From the NCBI GenBank assembly GCA_050944355.1, contig JBMNQX010000026.1, positions 1 through 14,482 on the forward strand: 14,482 nt of DNA, written 5' to 3'. Numbering within the stretch: the stretch's first letter is position 1; each line of letters begins with the position of its first letter. Of this stretch, positions 7,777-14,482 are shown in pieces. The position numbers and the translations under genes are program-made. The notes below the pieces were generated by a model. The model was given only the letters and a program-made list of their open reading frames with translations, did not search any database and had not been told where the DNA came from. This stretch comes from UBA4285 sp050944355 (GTDB lineage: Bacteria; Bacillota; Clostridia; Lachnospirales; Lachnospiraceae).

Positions 7777-8230
7777 TATCATCATCTCCTGAAACTTCGT
7801 CGAATTGTTTTGAAAGTGTGTGCACCAGACGGACAAAATCAGCGGGAGACCTCGAAGAAAAGCACTCCGTCCGGTTAAGTTCTGTCAGATCATTCAGGTA
7901 TGGAATCCTCCAGGTATCACTGGCCTGAATCTGAACACCTGCTTCCCGGCTGTCCTGAAAGACTTCAATCTGCGCCTCTGGGAGCATCAGAAGGCTTCGG
8001 TTCACCGCCTCAGAAATCGAGCCCTCAAGAGCCTGTAATTCCTCTTCGCTCAGATCTTTCTGTCCGACTTTCAGCGCGCCGCGCATGCCGGATGACTCAG
8101 CCGCGACGCAGTTATACGCCGTGATGTTCATTTTCAGACAAGCGAGGATGACAATCGTCGCAAGCGGAATCAGGACAGCATTTTCCACCGTTGCGGAAGC
8201 ACTCAGGCGGTGAACACAAATGCCCTGCAC
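7760..8230 (-). CDS. Short TadE-like pseudopilin
   Basis: A protein of about 156 residues whose N-terminus has a type IV pilin-like segment: SASATVENAVLIP followed by about 15 hydrophobic residues. The conserved Glu is at +5 if cleavage is before SATVE, with Ala rather than Gly at -1. The rest is a small mixed domain without cysteine motifs. It is expected to be processed by the adjacent TadV and to sit in the membrane as a minor pseudopilin. The start is uncertain. No ATG with an RBS lies near the pilin motif, so the GTG at 8230 is a working choice, giving a 28-base overlap with tadV. The open frame continues to 8356, but that would bury 150 bases inside tadV. Confidence 0.68.
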   Translation of the reverse strand: MQGICVHRLSASATVENAVLIPLATIVILACLKMNITAYNCVAAESSGMRGALKVGQKDLSEEELQALEGSISEAVNRSLLMLPEAQIEVFQDSREAGVQIQASDTWRIPYLNDLTELNRTECFSSRSPADFVRLVHTLSKQFDEVSGDDDNGVQD

Positions 8231-8634
8231 AAAACCACGCAGCCTGTGGCCGCGCACAGAAACGGAACAAATGGGATGCTTTGTTTTCGAAAATAATTTC
8301 CGGAATGAATCAAGCCATAAACAGCGGCCATAACCGCCGCGAGAATGAGAATGCATATCGTACTTTCAAGTCCCTCCGTGAAACCAATCAAAGCGAGGAC
8401 CCAGACATCGCCCAGTCCAAAACTGTCTCTGTCCGGAATCGTAAAAACAAAAGATAAAAATGCCGGCAGCAGTCCGGAAAAAGCTGCCGGCAGCTGCAGA
8501 GTTCCTGAGAGAAAAGATGTCAGAACCAGTGCGGCACTCAACGCAAGGGCGATGCCGGCCGGTATACACCTGGTCCGAAGATCCCAGACCGATAGCACCA
8601 GAAGGCCGGTCATCAGAAAAATACGCTGAAGAAT
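8203..8634 (-). CDS. tadV: Prepilin peptidase, TadV/CpaA type (A24)
   Basis: A small polytopic aspartic protease of about 136-143 residues, typical of TadV/CpaA, which lacks the methylase domain of PilD. Numbered from the first ATG (8613), Asp11 in DLRTRCIP and Asp69 in FGLGD are the two catalytic aspartates, and IPFVPFL (113-119) is the conserved C-terminal membrane motif. It should cleave Flp and the TadE-like leaders at the inner face of the membrane. The strong RBS GAGGGGG (8643-8649) lies 8 bases before an in-frame ATT at 8634 but 29 bases before the ATG at 8613. I therefore use ATT, which adds LQRIFL and completes the first membrane helix. It lies 67 bases after the zinc-motif tadE gene. 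Confidence 0.85.
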   Translation of the reverse strand: MLQRIFLMTGLLVLSVWDLRTRCIPAGIALALSAALVLTSFLSGTLQLPAAFSGLLPAFLSFVFTIPDRDSFGLGDVWVLALIGFTEGLESTICILILAAVMAAVYGLIHSGNYFRKQSIPFVPFLCAATGCVVLCRAFVFTA

Positions 8635-8642
8635 AAAGAATA

Positions 8643-8649
8643 CCCCCTC
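8643..8649 (-). promoter_or_regulatory. Strong RBS pointing to a non-ATG start of tadV
   Basis: GAGGGGG lies 8 bases upstream of the ATT at 8634 in the tadV frame and 29 bases from the first ATG. Its spacing favours the rare ATT codon as initiator. Confidence 0.5.
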
Positions 8650-8674
8650 ACGTGAAAAACAAATTCAAGACACT

Positions 8675-8687
8675 GCGGCAAAGCCGC
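8675..8687 (-). other. Small GC-rich intergenic hairpin
   Basis: GCGGC-TTT-GCCGC forms a perfect 5-bp stem with a 3-base loop, in the gap between the zinc-motif tadE gene and tadV. No U-run follows directly, so it is not a classical terminator. It could stabilise the upstream mRNA or separate expression of the two genes. Confidence 0.4.
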
Positions 8688-8701
8688 CCGCTGGGAACCG
8701 G

Positions 8702-9601
8702 TCAGTTTCCACACTTGCTGCAGGGCCGGCGGTTTCCGGCTTCCGAAATCGGAATTTCCCTGACATGCCTTTCAATAGCCGGGCAGTCCGTGCGCGTGTG
8801 ATATCTCTCACCGTACTGCGTGATAAAAAGAGTCTGTGCGCCGGTCTGTTTGCCGCAGATCTCGCACGGATAATATTTGTGTCCGGACTTATTGCGCAGA
8901 TCCGCCACTTCTGCCGGGTCGACCTCCTGCAGCGCGACTTCGATATAAGGACAGTTCCGGTCCCGGTGATAGACCTCGCCGTGTTCCGTGACATAGACCG
9001 TTTCTTCCTCTTCTTCCTCTTCATCTTCTTTCTCCTCTGATTCTCCCAGCCAGGCACTGGTCATGACAGTTTCATTCACGGTCAGGCTTTGGTGGAAGAG
9101 ACTGTAAAACGGCAGTTGTATTTCGTATACCGCGCGGAGCGCGATGTCGTTGTCCTCTTCGGCAATGTCTGAATCCAGAAGCAGAATTCCGGCTGTACCG
9201 CCTGTAATCCCGTGAAGACTTCCGTAATCGGCACCCAGTTCTTTGATCAATATTGCTTTGGCGGCAGCCAGGCTCAGCTCGTCCGCCGCCTCCATGTCTT
9301 CGTCATCATCTTCATCCCAGGAGAAATCTCTCAGATGATCATTGAGTTTCCGACAGGAATACGCCGATTCTGCCAGAATTCTCGCGTCCTCATACAATGC
9401 CTGACGGACCCGCAGCCGGATCCCCGGCAGCAGAATCAGCTGCGTCACGAGAACGCTGAAATAGATATAGAGCGGAAGCACAAGCGCCGCCTCCACCACA
9501 GCGCTTCCCGGGAGGCATGGACATGCTCTTCTTCCGAGCCGTATTCCGGAGCGGCATTTTGTTGTCTTCACCAGCCGTCTGTCCTTTCTGATAATTTTCA
9601 C
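8702..9601 (-). CDS. tadE: TadE-like pseudopilin with two C-terminal Cys/His zinc-like motifs
   Basis: About 299 residues from the GTG at 9601. A pilin-type segment PG|SAVVEAALVLP (Gly32 at -1, Glu37 at +5) leads into a hydrophobic helix ending near residue 58. An extracytoplasmic domain carries an acidic run (about 95-102) and a poly-Glu tract (about 188-200). The C-terminus holds two copies of a motif with order Tyr-His, Cys, CxxC: YH211-212, Cys217, Cys246/Cys249; and YH267-268, Cys273, Cys294/Cys297. Similar YH-C-CxxC tails occur on many secreted Firmicute proteins and resemble the Ada zinc-binding fold. It should be cleaved by TadV and shown at the surface as a minor pilin. The start is uncertain: GTG 9601 has GGAAAG 8 bases upstream, while GTG 9571 or 9643 are alternatives. 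Confidence 0.78.
   Translation of the reverse strand: MKIIRKDRRLVKTTKCRSGIRLGRRACPCLPGSAVVEAALVLPLYIYFSVLVTQLILLPGIRLRVRQALYEDARILAESAYSCRKLNDHLRDFSWDEDDDEDMEAADELSLAAAKAILIKELGADYGSLHGITGGTAGILLLDSDIAEEDNDIALRAVYEIQLPFYSLFHQSLTVNETVMTSAWLGESEEKEDEEEEEEETVYVTEHGEVYHRDRNCPYIEVALQEVDPAEVADLRNKSGHKYYPCEICGKQTGAQTLFITQYGERYHTRTDCPAIERHVREIPISEAGNRRPCSKCGN
9001..9038. repeat. Homopurine/homopyrimidine (CTT/CCT-rich) tract
   Basis: Thirty-eight bases that are pyrimidine on the plus strand except for one A at 9023. On the minus strand it encodes the poly-Glu tract of the TadE-like protein, just before the first zinc-like motif. Such tracts can change length by slippage or adopt triplex structures. 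Confidence 0.7.
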
Positions 9602-9640
9602 ATTCCCTTCTTTCCATGCCGCTGAAAAAGAGCATGTCCA
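9520..9640. repeat. 13-bp perfect inverted repeat around the tadE start
   Basis: TGGACATGCTCTT (9520-9532) and its exact reverse complement (9628-9640) are separated by 95 bases. The enclosed segment contains the candidate starts and RBS of the tadE-like gene. The left arm lies inside its coding sequence. Confidence 0.6.
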
Positions 9641-9661
9641 CACCCCCGGAAAATACCCGGC

Positions 9662-11785
9662 TCAGCCGTATTCATAGGAAACCGGCTCTGTAAACACCGC
9701 GCCTGTCGGCTCCCAGACAAATTCGGCTTCACCTTCAAATGAATAAATATATCCGCTCATTCTGAAATCCTTTTCGCCCGCCGCAATCAGTCCTGACTCC
9801 ATGGCACCCATGGTCCTGTAATATTTCGAAAGCGGCGGCGCGCTCATGAACAGAATGCGCAGGAACTCTTCATACCCGAGGCCGTTCGGGTCCTCTGTTC
9901 CCTCCGGCAGCTGCAGTGTCAGCATCTGCTCCAGAGAAGTCTGCCAGTTGGCGTCATTTTTCACGGCGCTGATTTTCTTGCCGTCAAACAGCACCCGCAG
10001 ATCCACAAGCGCCTCAGCGTAACTCCAGGCCGCGAGTATCAGCATCTGTGTTGTCTTCACAATCGGCAGGCTGCCTGTAAATCCTGTCATCTCAGAGGCA
10101 AGTGTCATCGCTTCCGCGCGTCTTGCCGGGCTCAGTATCAGATATCCGAAATTGAGTCCCTGGCGGATCAGCATGAGTCTCGTGACCGCATGTGAAAGAT
10201 TTTCCCTGTCGGTGTCCTCGCCAAACAGAATATATTCAACCGGATACTGCAGTTCTGTCTTCGGATGTGAGCTTTCTCCCTCAAGTGTGTCAGTGTAGGA
10301 GTCAAAGTACAGAAACAGATACTCGTTGTACAGCGCGTCATCCGTAAATTTCGAATACCAGCTCCCGGCCTCCGACGATACTTCATCCGACGATGCACCC
10401 ATTTCACCGGCCCGCCCGGATGTATCCATGCCGGCGGAACTGATCTGCCTGCCATTTAACACGAGTTCTGTCTGGTGTCCGGTGATCGCTTTCAATACGG
10501 TTTCCACTCCGTCTGTCCCGCTGCCCTTTTTCCCGAAATCAATGCCGGAATAGTCAAATACCAGATCCGAGTTGGAAAATTTTTCGCAGATTTGCTTCAG
10601 TTTCTGCGCGTCAGCCGCCCAGTCTGCCGCCTCGGATGCATCTTTCGGAAGTGACATCGTCTCAAGAAGTTCTGAAGCCTCCTTTAACTGTGCTTCCCGT
10701 GTTTCAAGCGCATCAGAAGCCTTGTCTGTATCGATCAGAATTTTTGCGTTTCCCGCCTCTTTCGTCTCCTGAAGAGTTTCGGCCGCTGTATCGCAAAGTT
10801 CAGCGTCCATATATTCCCGCGACTTATCAAGCAGCTCTTCGGCGTCTGCAAGTTTTTCAAAAAAGCTGTCCTTAAGCGTTTTTTCTTCCGACAAAACCTT
10901 CTGCGCCGCGTCGGCGGCGTCTTTTCCGCTGGACAGCGCCCGCAGCGTCCGCTGTCTGAGCGATTCATAACTGACGGCGTCGGCTCCGCCGGGCGTGTAT
11001 TCCGCGGGACTCGTTCCGTCGCCAAAGAGCGCCCGCCGCATCTGTTCGATCATGTCCGGTATACATACGTACCCGTCCGGCCAGCCGCTCACGGCATCAA
11101 AAACCGCCTGCGAACCGACGCCGACAGCTGCTTTGCTGACCGTCTCTCCGACGGCCGTCTTCACGCATGGACTGCCCGTGGCGACGGCCATTCCGCCCGC
11201 TCTTTGAATTGTTCCGCCGCCAGCCTTTATTCCTTCTATCAGCGGCAGCAGTTCAAGCTGTTTCTCTTCCAGTTCCATCACAGATTCCTGCGTGTCGATG
11301 ACGCTTTCCATGACTTTCCCGTCCGTCTCCGCTCTCTGATATGACTCCGTATTTCGAAGCGCCTCCTGAACAGCTTCCGAGAGTGCGCCATTTTTCATGT
11401 ATGCCGTCACCTCCTCGCGGATCGGCAGACCGCCCTGATCGGTCATCGCCGTTATGCTGTCAAAATTCACGCTGCTCAGCGAAACCTGTTTGTTTTCCTG
11501 CAGATTGCCCTGAATCATTCTCCTGACCTTTTTCTCCAGATGTCCGTTGTCTTTCAGCGCAAGAATGCCATACGTCTCAAACAGAGAATCGTGATAACCC
11601 GAGAAACCGGCCTCCGAAGCCAGGCGGCAGGCCATATCAGCCTCCGCCCGCGCTCCGGAGTACACGGCCGCCTGCATCAGACCGGCGATCAGGGAGATCG
11701 TCACCGTCATGACAAGAAGCGTGTACACCAGTACCTGACCTGACAGACAGGGACCTGTCCGGATGCGTGGTCGGCGCATCCTCAT
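9662..11785 (-). CDS. DUF5702-like Tad-locus pseudopilin (TadG-like)
   Basis: A 707-residue protein with one N-terminal membrane helix (about 18-41) preceded by a basic stretch and SGQVLVYTLL, a pilin-like entry with Gly before the helix but Tyr rather than Glu at +5. Just after it, SEAGFSGYHDSLFETYGILAL (about residues 57-77) has the pattern shared by TadG/DUF5702 proteins (Tyr-Asp/His-x-x-Leu, TYG). The middle (about 250-410) is Ala/Glu/Lys-rich and helical, probably coiled coil. The C-terminal third is a mixed domain ending in beta strands. It lies in the DUF5702 position of Firmicute Tad loci, and a role as a large minor pseudopilin or surface component is inferred. The start ATG overlaps the flp stop as ATGA, so translation is coupled to flp. 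Confidence 0.8.
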   Translation of the reverse strand: MRMRRPRIRTGPCLSGQVLVYTLLVMTVTISLIAGLMQAAVYSGARAEADMACRLASEAGFSGYHDSLFETYGILALKDNGHLEKKVRRMIQGNLQENKQVSLSSVNFDSITAMTDQGGLPIREEVTAYMKNGALSEAVQEALRNTESYQRAETDGKVMESVIDTQESVMELEEKQLELLPLIEGIKAGGGTIQRAGGMAVATGSPCVKTAVGETVSKAAVGVGSQAVFDAVSGWPDGYVCIPDMIEQMRRALFGDGTSPAEYTPGGADAVSYESLRQRTLRALSSGKDAADAAQKVLSEEKTLKDSFFEKLADAEELLDKSREYMDAELCDTAAETLQETKEAGNAKILIDTDKASDALETREAQLKEASELLETMSLPKDASEAADWAADAQKLKQICEKFSNSDLVFDYSGIDFGKKGSGTDGVETVLKAITGHQTELVLNGRQISSAGMDTSGRAGEMGASSDEVSSEAGSWYSKFTDDALYNEYLFLYFDSYTDTLEGESSHPKTELQYPVEYILFGEDTDRENLSHAVTRLMLIRQGLNFGYLILSPARRAEAMTLASEMTGFTGSLPIVKTTQMLILAAWSYAEALVDLRVLFDGKKISAVKNDANWQTSLEQMLTLQLPEGTEDPNGLGYEEFLRILFMSAPPLSKYYRTMGAMESGLIAAGEKDFRMSGYIYSFEGEAEFVWEPTGAVFTEPVSYEYG

Positions 11786-11973
11786 ATTGACGTCGCCTGG
11801 TCTCTCATGGACTCCGTCAGAGTCTCAACCAGGTCATAGATACTGTCCTTGAACAAGACAACCAGACCGATCACAACAATCGTGATCAGAATCACTTCAA
11901 CCGTGCCGAGCCCTCTGTCATCCTTTCTGAATTTCCTGAATTCATTCTGCAAAAATCCGAATACCGTCCACAT
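11782..11973 (-). CDS. flp: Flp-type (type IVb) pilin precursor
   Basis: A 63-residue precursor. DDRG|LGTVEVILITIVV shows the type IVb cleavage site after Gly21, with Glu26 at +5 of the mature protein and a single hydrophobic helix (about 26-41). The mature pilin would be 42 residues and ends in a short amphipathic helix. It belongs to the Flp1-like branch found in Firmicutes, which has Val rather than Tyr after the Glu. It is the presumed major subunit of the Tad pilus, cleaved by TadV and polymerised by TadA/B/C. The RBS GAGAGG lies about 6 bases before the ATG. It follows tadC by 43 bases, with no visible promoter of its own, and its stop overlaps the next start. Confidence 0.9.
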   Translation of the reverse strand: MWTVFGFLQNEFRKFRKDDRGLGTVEVILITIVVIGLVVLFKDSIYDLVETLTESMRDQATSI

Positions 11974-12016
11974 ATTTTCCTCTCTTTCCGCTTTTCATCC
12001 ATGTTCCAACAACTTC

Positions 12017-13270
12017 CTACACGGCGAAGGACATCAGCGCCGGGACCAGTATGATCATCATCACGGCACCCAGCATCATCATCAGCGGCAGGATCAGTTT
12101 TGTAGCCGCTTCCTCACCTCTGCGCCTCGCCTGTCTTTTCCGCTCTTCAAAACTCCCGGCCGCTTCAGCTTCCAGGACGCGGCCAAGCTGCCCGCTCCCT
12201 TTCCGCTGATTCTCTGCCAGGCAGCTCCCCAGCTTGCGGTATTCCCGCGTTCCGCACGCCTCCCCGAATCTCACCCAGCTCTCCGTCTCAGGCGCACCAA
12301 GCTTCAGCGCCCGGACCGTCTGTGTGATCGCCTCATAGGCAGGCCGTGCCTCAGTCACTCCCGCTCTTCTGTCGTTCCGGTATGCGTCTGCGATCCGCTC
12401 AAAAGCTTTGCGGACCGTCATGCCGGCGCCGATGAACAGCGTGATTTTTAGGACCAGTTCCGAATAATCTTCTTCAAGAAGATTCCGGCGTTTCTTTTCG
12501 TCCTGTCTGCTTTTCTGCCGCGCAAACGCCGGAAACAGCGCGGCGGCAGCTCCTCCGATAATCAGAATTCCCCACGGCGGTTTCGTCTCCTCCCCGATGG
12601 CAAATGTCACCGCCTGTCCGCCGACCGTGTCCGGCAATGTCAGCTCTTCCTCCGTCCTCGAGTTTTCCTCGGCCGCGGCCACAGCCTGTCTCACCTGCGC
12701 TTCCCACTCCTCAGAACTGCTGCGCTGCGGCGCGCGGACTGTGACATCAATCTTTTCCAGTCTGGAAATCGATCCTGCCTGAATCTGAGCACTGAGCCGC
12801 ACCTCTCTTGCCTCGCCGGAAAGAATTCCGTCTGTGTTCACACGGCCGGAAGCGTCGAGAATATCCGGCGCTGACGAGTGCCAGGAAATCGCCACCTGCC
12901 CGGCCGCTGTTTCAGTGAACAGATTCAGGTTCTGTGTGACGCTGCTCAGATCCGGATTTTCTCCGAGAATATCGGTCCGCAGGCTTGCTGCTGTTTCTTC
13001 AGCCAGCCGTGCTGCTTCGTCTTCTGTCAGCACTGTCGGATGCACCTGAACAGTGATCTGCGCAGGCGTCCCGTCTTCTGCCTGTGCGAGCAGTTCCACC
13101 GTCCGGGAATGTGCTTCCCGCTGTAGAGTACTGACATCACCTCCTGAGTAAAGCGCAAGAGCCCAGTCCGCGAAGAACAGCAGAAGCGCCGCTGCCGCGG
13201 CAAATGCTCCCTTCTTCCAGTAGTCCGGTATCGTTGTCTTTTTTCTGCCTTGTGACGCCGCCGCAGTCAT
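12017..13270 (-). CDS. tadC: TadC-like type II secretion F-domain protein with extracytoplasmic Ig-like insert
   Basis: A 417-residue platform protein. After a basic N-terminus comes a membrane helix (about 21-42), then about 190 residues that should be outside the membrane (43-231), a second helix (232-248), a cytoplasmic T2SSF-type domain (about 266-390) and a final helix (391-414). The external part is Ala/Glu/Thr-rich and contains ISWHSSAPDILDASGRV (128-144), which resembles the atypical bacterial Ig-like domains of surface proteins. Standard TadC proteins lack such an insert. The start ATG (13270) is chosen for AAAGGAAG 7 bases upstream; a longer frame to 13354 would overlap tadB. It lies 25 bases after tadB and partners TadB in the pilus assembly platform. 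Confidence 0.85.
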   Translation of the reverse strand: MTAAASQGRKKTTIPDYWKKGAFAAAAALLLFFADWALALYSGGDVSTLQREAHSRTVELLAQAEDGTPAQITVQVHPTVLTEDEAARLAEETAASLRTDILGENPDLSSVTQNLNLFTETAAGQVAISWHSSAPDILDASGRVNTDGILSGEAREVRLSAQIQAGSISRLEKIDVTVRAPQRSSSEEWEAQVRQAVAAAEENSRTEEELTLPDTVGGQAVTFAIGEETKPPWGILIIGGAAAALFPAFARQKSRQDEKKRRNLLEEDYSELVLKITLFIGAGMTVRKAFERIADAYRNDRRAGVTEARPAYEAITQTVRALKLGAPETESWVRFGEACGTREYRKLGSCLAENQRKGSGQLGRVLEAEAAGSFEERKRQARRRGEEAATKLILPLMMMLGAVMMIILVPALMSFAV

Positions 13271-13295
13271 ATCTGTGCTTCCTTTCGATTTCCGC

Positions 13296-14081
13296 CTATA
13301 CATGAATGTCAGAGATTTTCCGGCCGAGGAACCAGGACCCTGCCAGCATGGCAAGCGCGCCGCTCATGACAAGTACGCCGCCCGTATTGCCGTACATAGG
13401 ATCCAGGAATCCGGGCATCGTGAGTTTCAGATAGAGGATCAGAAAAAACGGCATGACCGTCATGATGCGCTGTTCAAATTTCCGGCCGCTTATCACGGTT
13501 GCGATCTCCTGTCTCACTTCCTGCTGGTCGGAAAGCAAGTGCACGGTTCCGCCGATGATGGACACCAGGCTTCCGCCAAGTCGTTTCGCGCAGTCAAAGA
13601 CTTCCGCAAAATCCCGGACAGAATCGGATCCGCTGTCCCTGGCGAACTCGCGCAGAGCCTGCTCAAGAGGCACACCGCTTCTGCTTTTTCTCACGATCAT
13701 CGCAAAGTTTCTTGTCATCCCGTCATCCTCGCCATATAAAACAGCCAGTTCTTTATGACCGTCAGCAAATGCGTGTTCTGCCGAAGCTCCGGCAGCCAGA
13801 GCCGCCGAGACGGCCTGAATCCCGTCGCGGAACTTTCTCTCATCCTGCTCTTCCCGCCTCTGCCGGAAATCTGAGGCCATGCTTTTCACGTAAAAATACA
13901 GAAACGGAATGCCGGGCAATATTCCCAGCGGACTGTCGTAAAAAAGCCAGGCAGCCAGGGTGATAACCGCGGCACCGCTGCCGAGCGCCAGCGCGTATTC
14001 TTTATCCGTAATCCCGAATCCCCGCGGAGTGCATTTTTTCAATCCGGATAAGAGGATCCGGTGTCCTGACAAGTTTCCCAT
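13296..14081 (-). CDS. tadB: TadB-like type II secretion F-domain protein
   Basis: A 261-residue platform protein with two N-terminal helices (about 30-48 and 51-66), a cytoplasmic T2SSF domain (about 80-200), and two C-terminal helices (about 206-224 and 234-253). The Gly/Pro pattern in RSGVPLEQALREFA and the conserved RLGGSL segment (168-172) are typical of TadB/GspF domains. It forms the inner-membrane platform with TadC and contacts the TadA ATPase. The start ATG has a strong GAGAGGGAGAG just upstream. This gives an 80-base overlap with the end of tadA, and no later start has comparable support. Confidence 0.88.
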   Translation of the reverse strand: MGNLSGHRILLSGLKKCTPRGFGITDKEYALALGSGAAVITLAAWLFYDSPLGILPGIPFLYFYVKSMASDFRQRREEQDERKFRDGIQAVSAALAAGASAEHAFADGHKELAVLYGEDDGMTRNFAMIVRKSRSGVPLEQALREFARDSGSDSVRDFAEVFDCAKRLGGSLVSIIGGTVHLLSDQQEVRQEIATVISGRKFEQRIMTVMPFFLILYLKLTMPGFLDPMYGNTGGVLVMSGALAMLAGSWFLGRKISDIHV

Positions 14082-14482
14082 ATACTCTCCCTCTCTGGAT
14101 TTTCTCCTGTCGGAACCGGAAGAGATCGTGGAGTATCACTCCGCCGCTCCCGACGCCGCTGATTTCAGAAATCGAAAGAACCCGCCGGCTTCCGTCCTGC
14201 AGTCTGCCGAGATGCACAACCAGCTCCAGCGCCGAGGCGATCTGCTGCCTCACAGCCTCCAGCGGCATATTTTCCATGCCCATCAGGCACATCGTTGCAA
14301 GCCGGCTCATCATGTCAGACGGCGAATTCGCGTGGCCGGTTGAAAGCGACCCCGCATGTCCGGTATTCATAGCCTGAAGCATATCTATCGCCGCCGCGTC
14401 CCGTACCTCACCGACTATGATTCGGTCCGGCCGAAGGCGCAGACTCGCGCGGATCAGATCCCGGATCGTGATGGCCGTTCTG
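14002..14482 (-). CDS. tadA: TadA/CpaF secretion ATPase, C-terminal part (partial)
   Basis: The last 159 codons of a CpaF/TadA-type traffic ATPase. The frame is open to the right edge, so the 5' part with the Walker A site is outside. Visible are LRLRPDRIIVGEVRD (Walker B region), DMLQAMNTGHAGSLSTGHANS (the histidine-box block; most relatives have TIHAN where this has TGHAN) and the SRLATM helix. The tail DLFRFRQ...GRVYGKL is the usual CpaF C-terminus. The hexameric enzyme uses ATP to drive assembly of Flp pilins through TadB/TadC. Its 3' end overlaps tadB by 80 bases in another frame. Confidence 0.93.
   Translation of the reverse strand, partial: RTAITIRDLIRASLRLRPDRIIVGEVRDAAAIDMLQAMNTGHAGSLSTGHANSPSDMMSRLATMCLMGMENMPLEAVRQQIASALELVVHLGRLQDGSRRVLSISEISGVGSGGVILHDLFRFRQEKIQRGRVYGKLVRTPDPLIRIEKMHSAGIRDYG

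Noticed and set aside
7777..7836. Twenty-residue extension of the FHA protein.
   Set aside because: AGGAG with 9-base spacing points to ATG 7776. The extension would only deepen the overlap with the preceding gene.
8665..9057. A Lys/Arg-rich minus-strand frame inside the tadE-like gene.
   Set aside because: The basic run is simply the poly-Glu tract read in another frame. No RBS or domain supports it.
13271..13354. Upstream extension of TadC by 28 residues.
   Set aside because: It overlaps the end of tadB, and AAAGGAAG just before 13270 gives a clear start.

Overview
The window is most likely chromosomal DNA from a Clostridia-class Firmicute, probably Lachnospiraceae. The evidence is the 16S rRNA 5' end, strong Shine-Dalgarno sites of the AGGAG type, a monoderm Tad pilus locus with no outer-membrane secretin genes, and families I recognise as typical of Lachnospiraceae (DUF5702, DUF6382-FHA, DUF5711, Flp1-like pilin). 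The family names come from reading the proteins, not from a database search. Every gene I accept lies on the minus strand, so the layout is given in transcription order, from high to low coordinates.

Tad pilus locus (14482 to 6349). The order is: end of the ATPase gene tadA (its 5' part is outside the window); membrane platform genes tadB and tadC, where TadC carries an unusual large extracytoplasmic domain; a 63-residue Flp-type pilin; a DUF5702 pseudopilin-like protein; a TadE-like pseudopilin with two C-terminal cysteine/histidine zinc-binding-like motifs; the prepilin peptidase TadV/CpaA; a second, short TadE-like pseudopilin; and a membrane protein with an N-terminal DUF6382-like domain and a C-terminal FHA domain. 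Genes overlap or are separated by at most about 70 bases, so this is probably one operon. The parts fit one machine: TadA powers TadB/TadC, TadV processes Flp and the pseudopilins, and the FHA protein could link assembly to Ser/Thr phosphorylation. TadZ and the operon promoter should lie beyond the right edge.

Second operon (6294 to 382). After a 130-base gap with a plausible sigma-A promoter come a HIT-family nucleotide-binding protein, an aconitase-superfamily hydratase, an unrecognised two-TM coiled-coil protein, a DUF5711-like membrane-anchored beta-propeller protein and a CvpA-family membrane protein. Spacing ranges from a 4-base overlap to 33 bases.

rRNA operon start (352 to 1). A near-consensus promoter (TTGACA, 17-base spacer, TAGTAT) begins about 30 bases beyond the cvpA stop codon. 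It is followed by a leader of about 235 bases with a boxA-like element and two hairpins, then the first 81 or so bases of 16S rRNA, which runs off the left edge.
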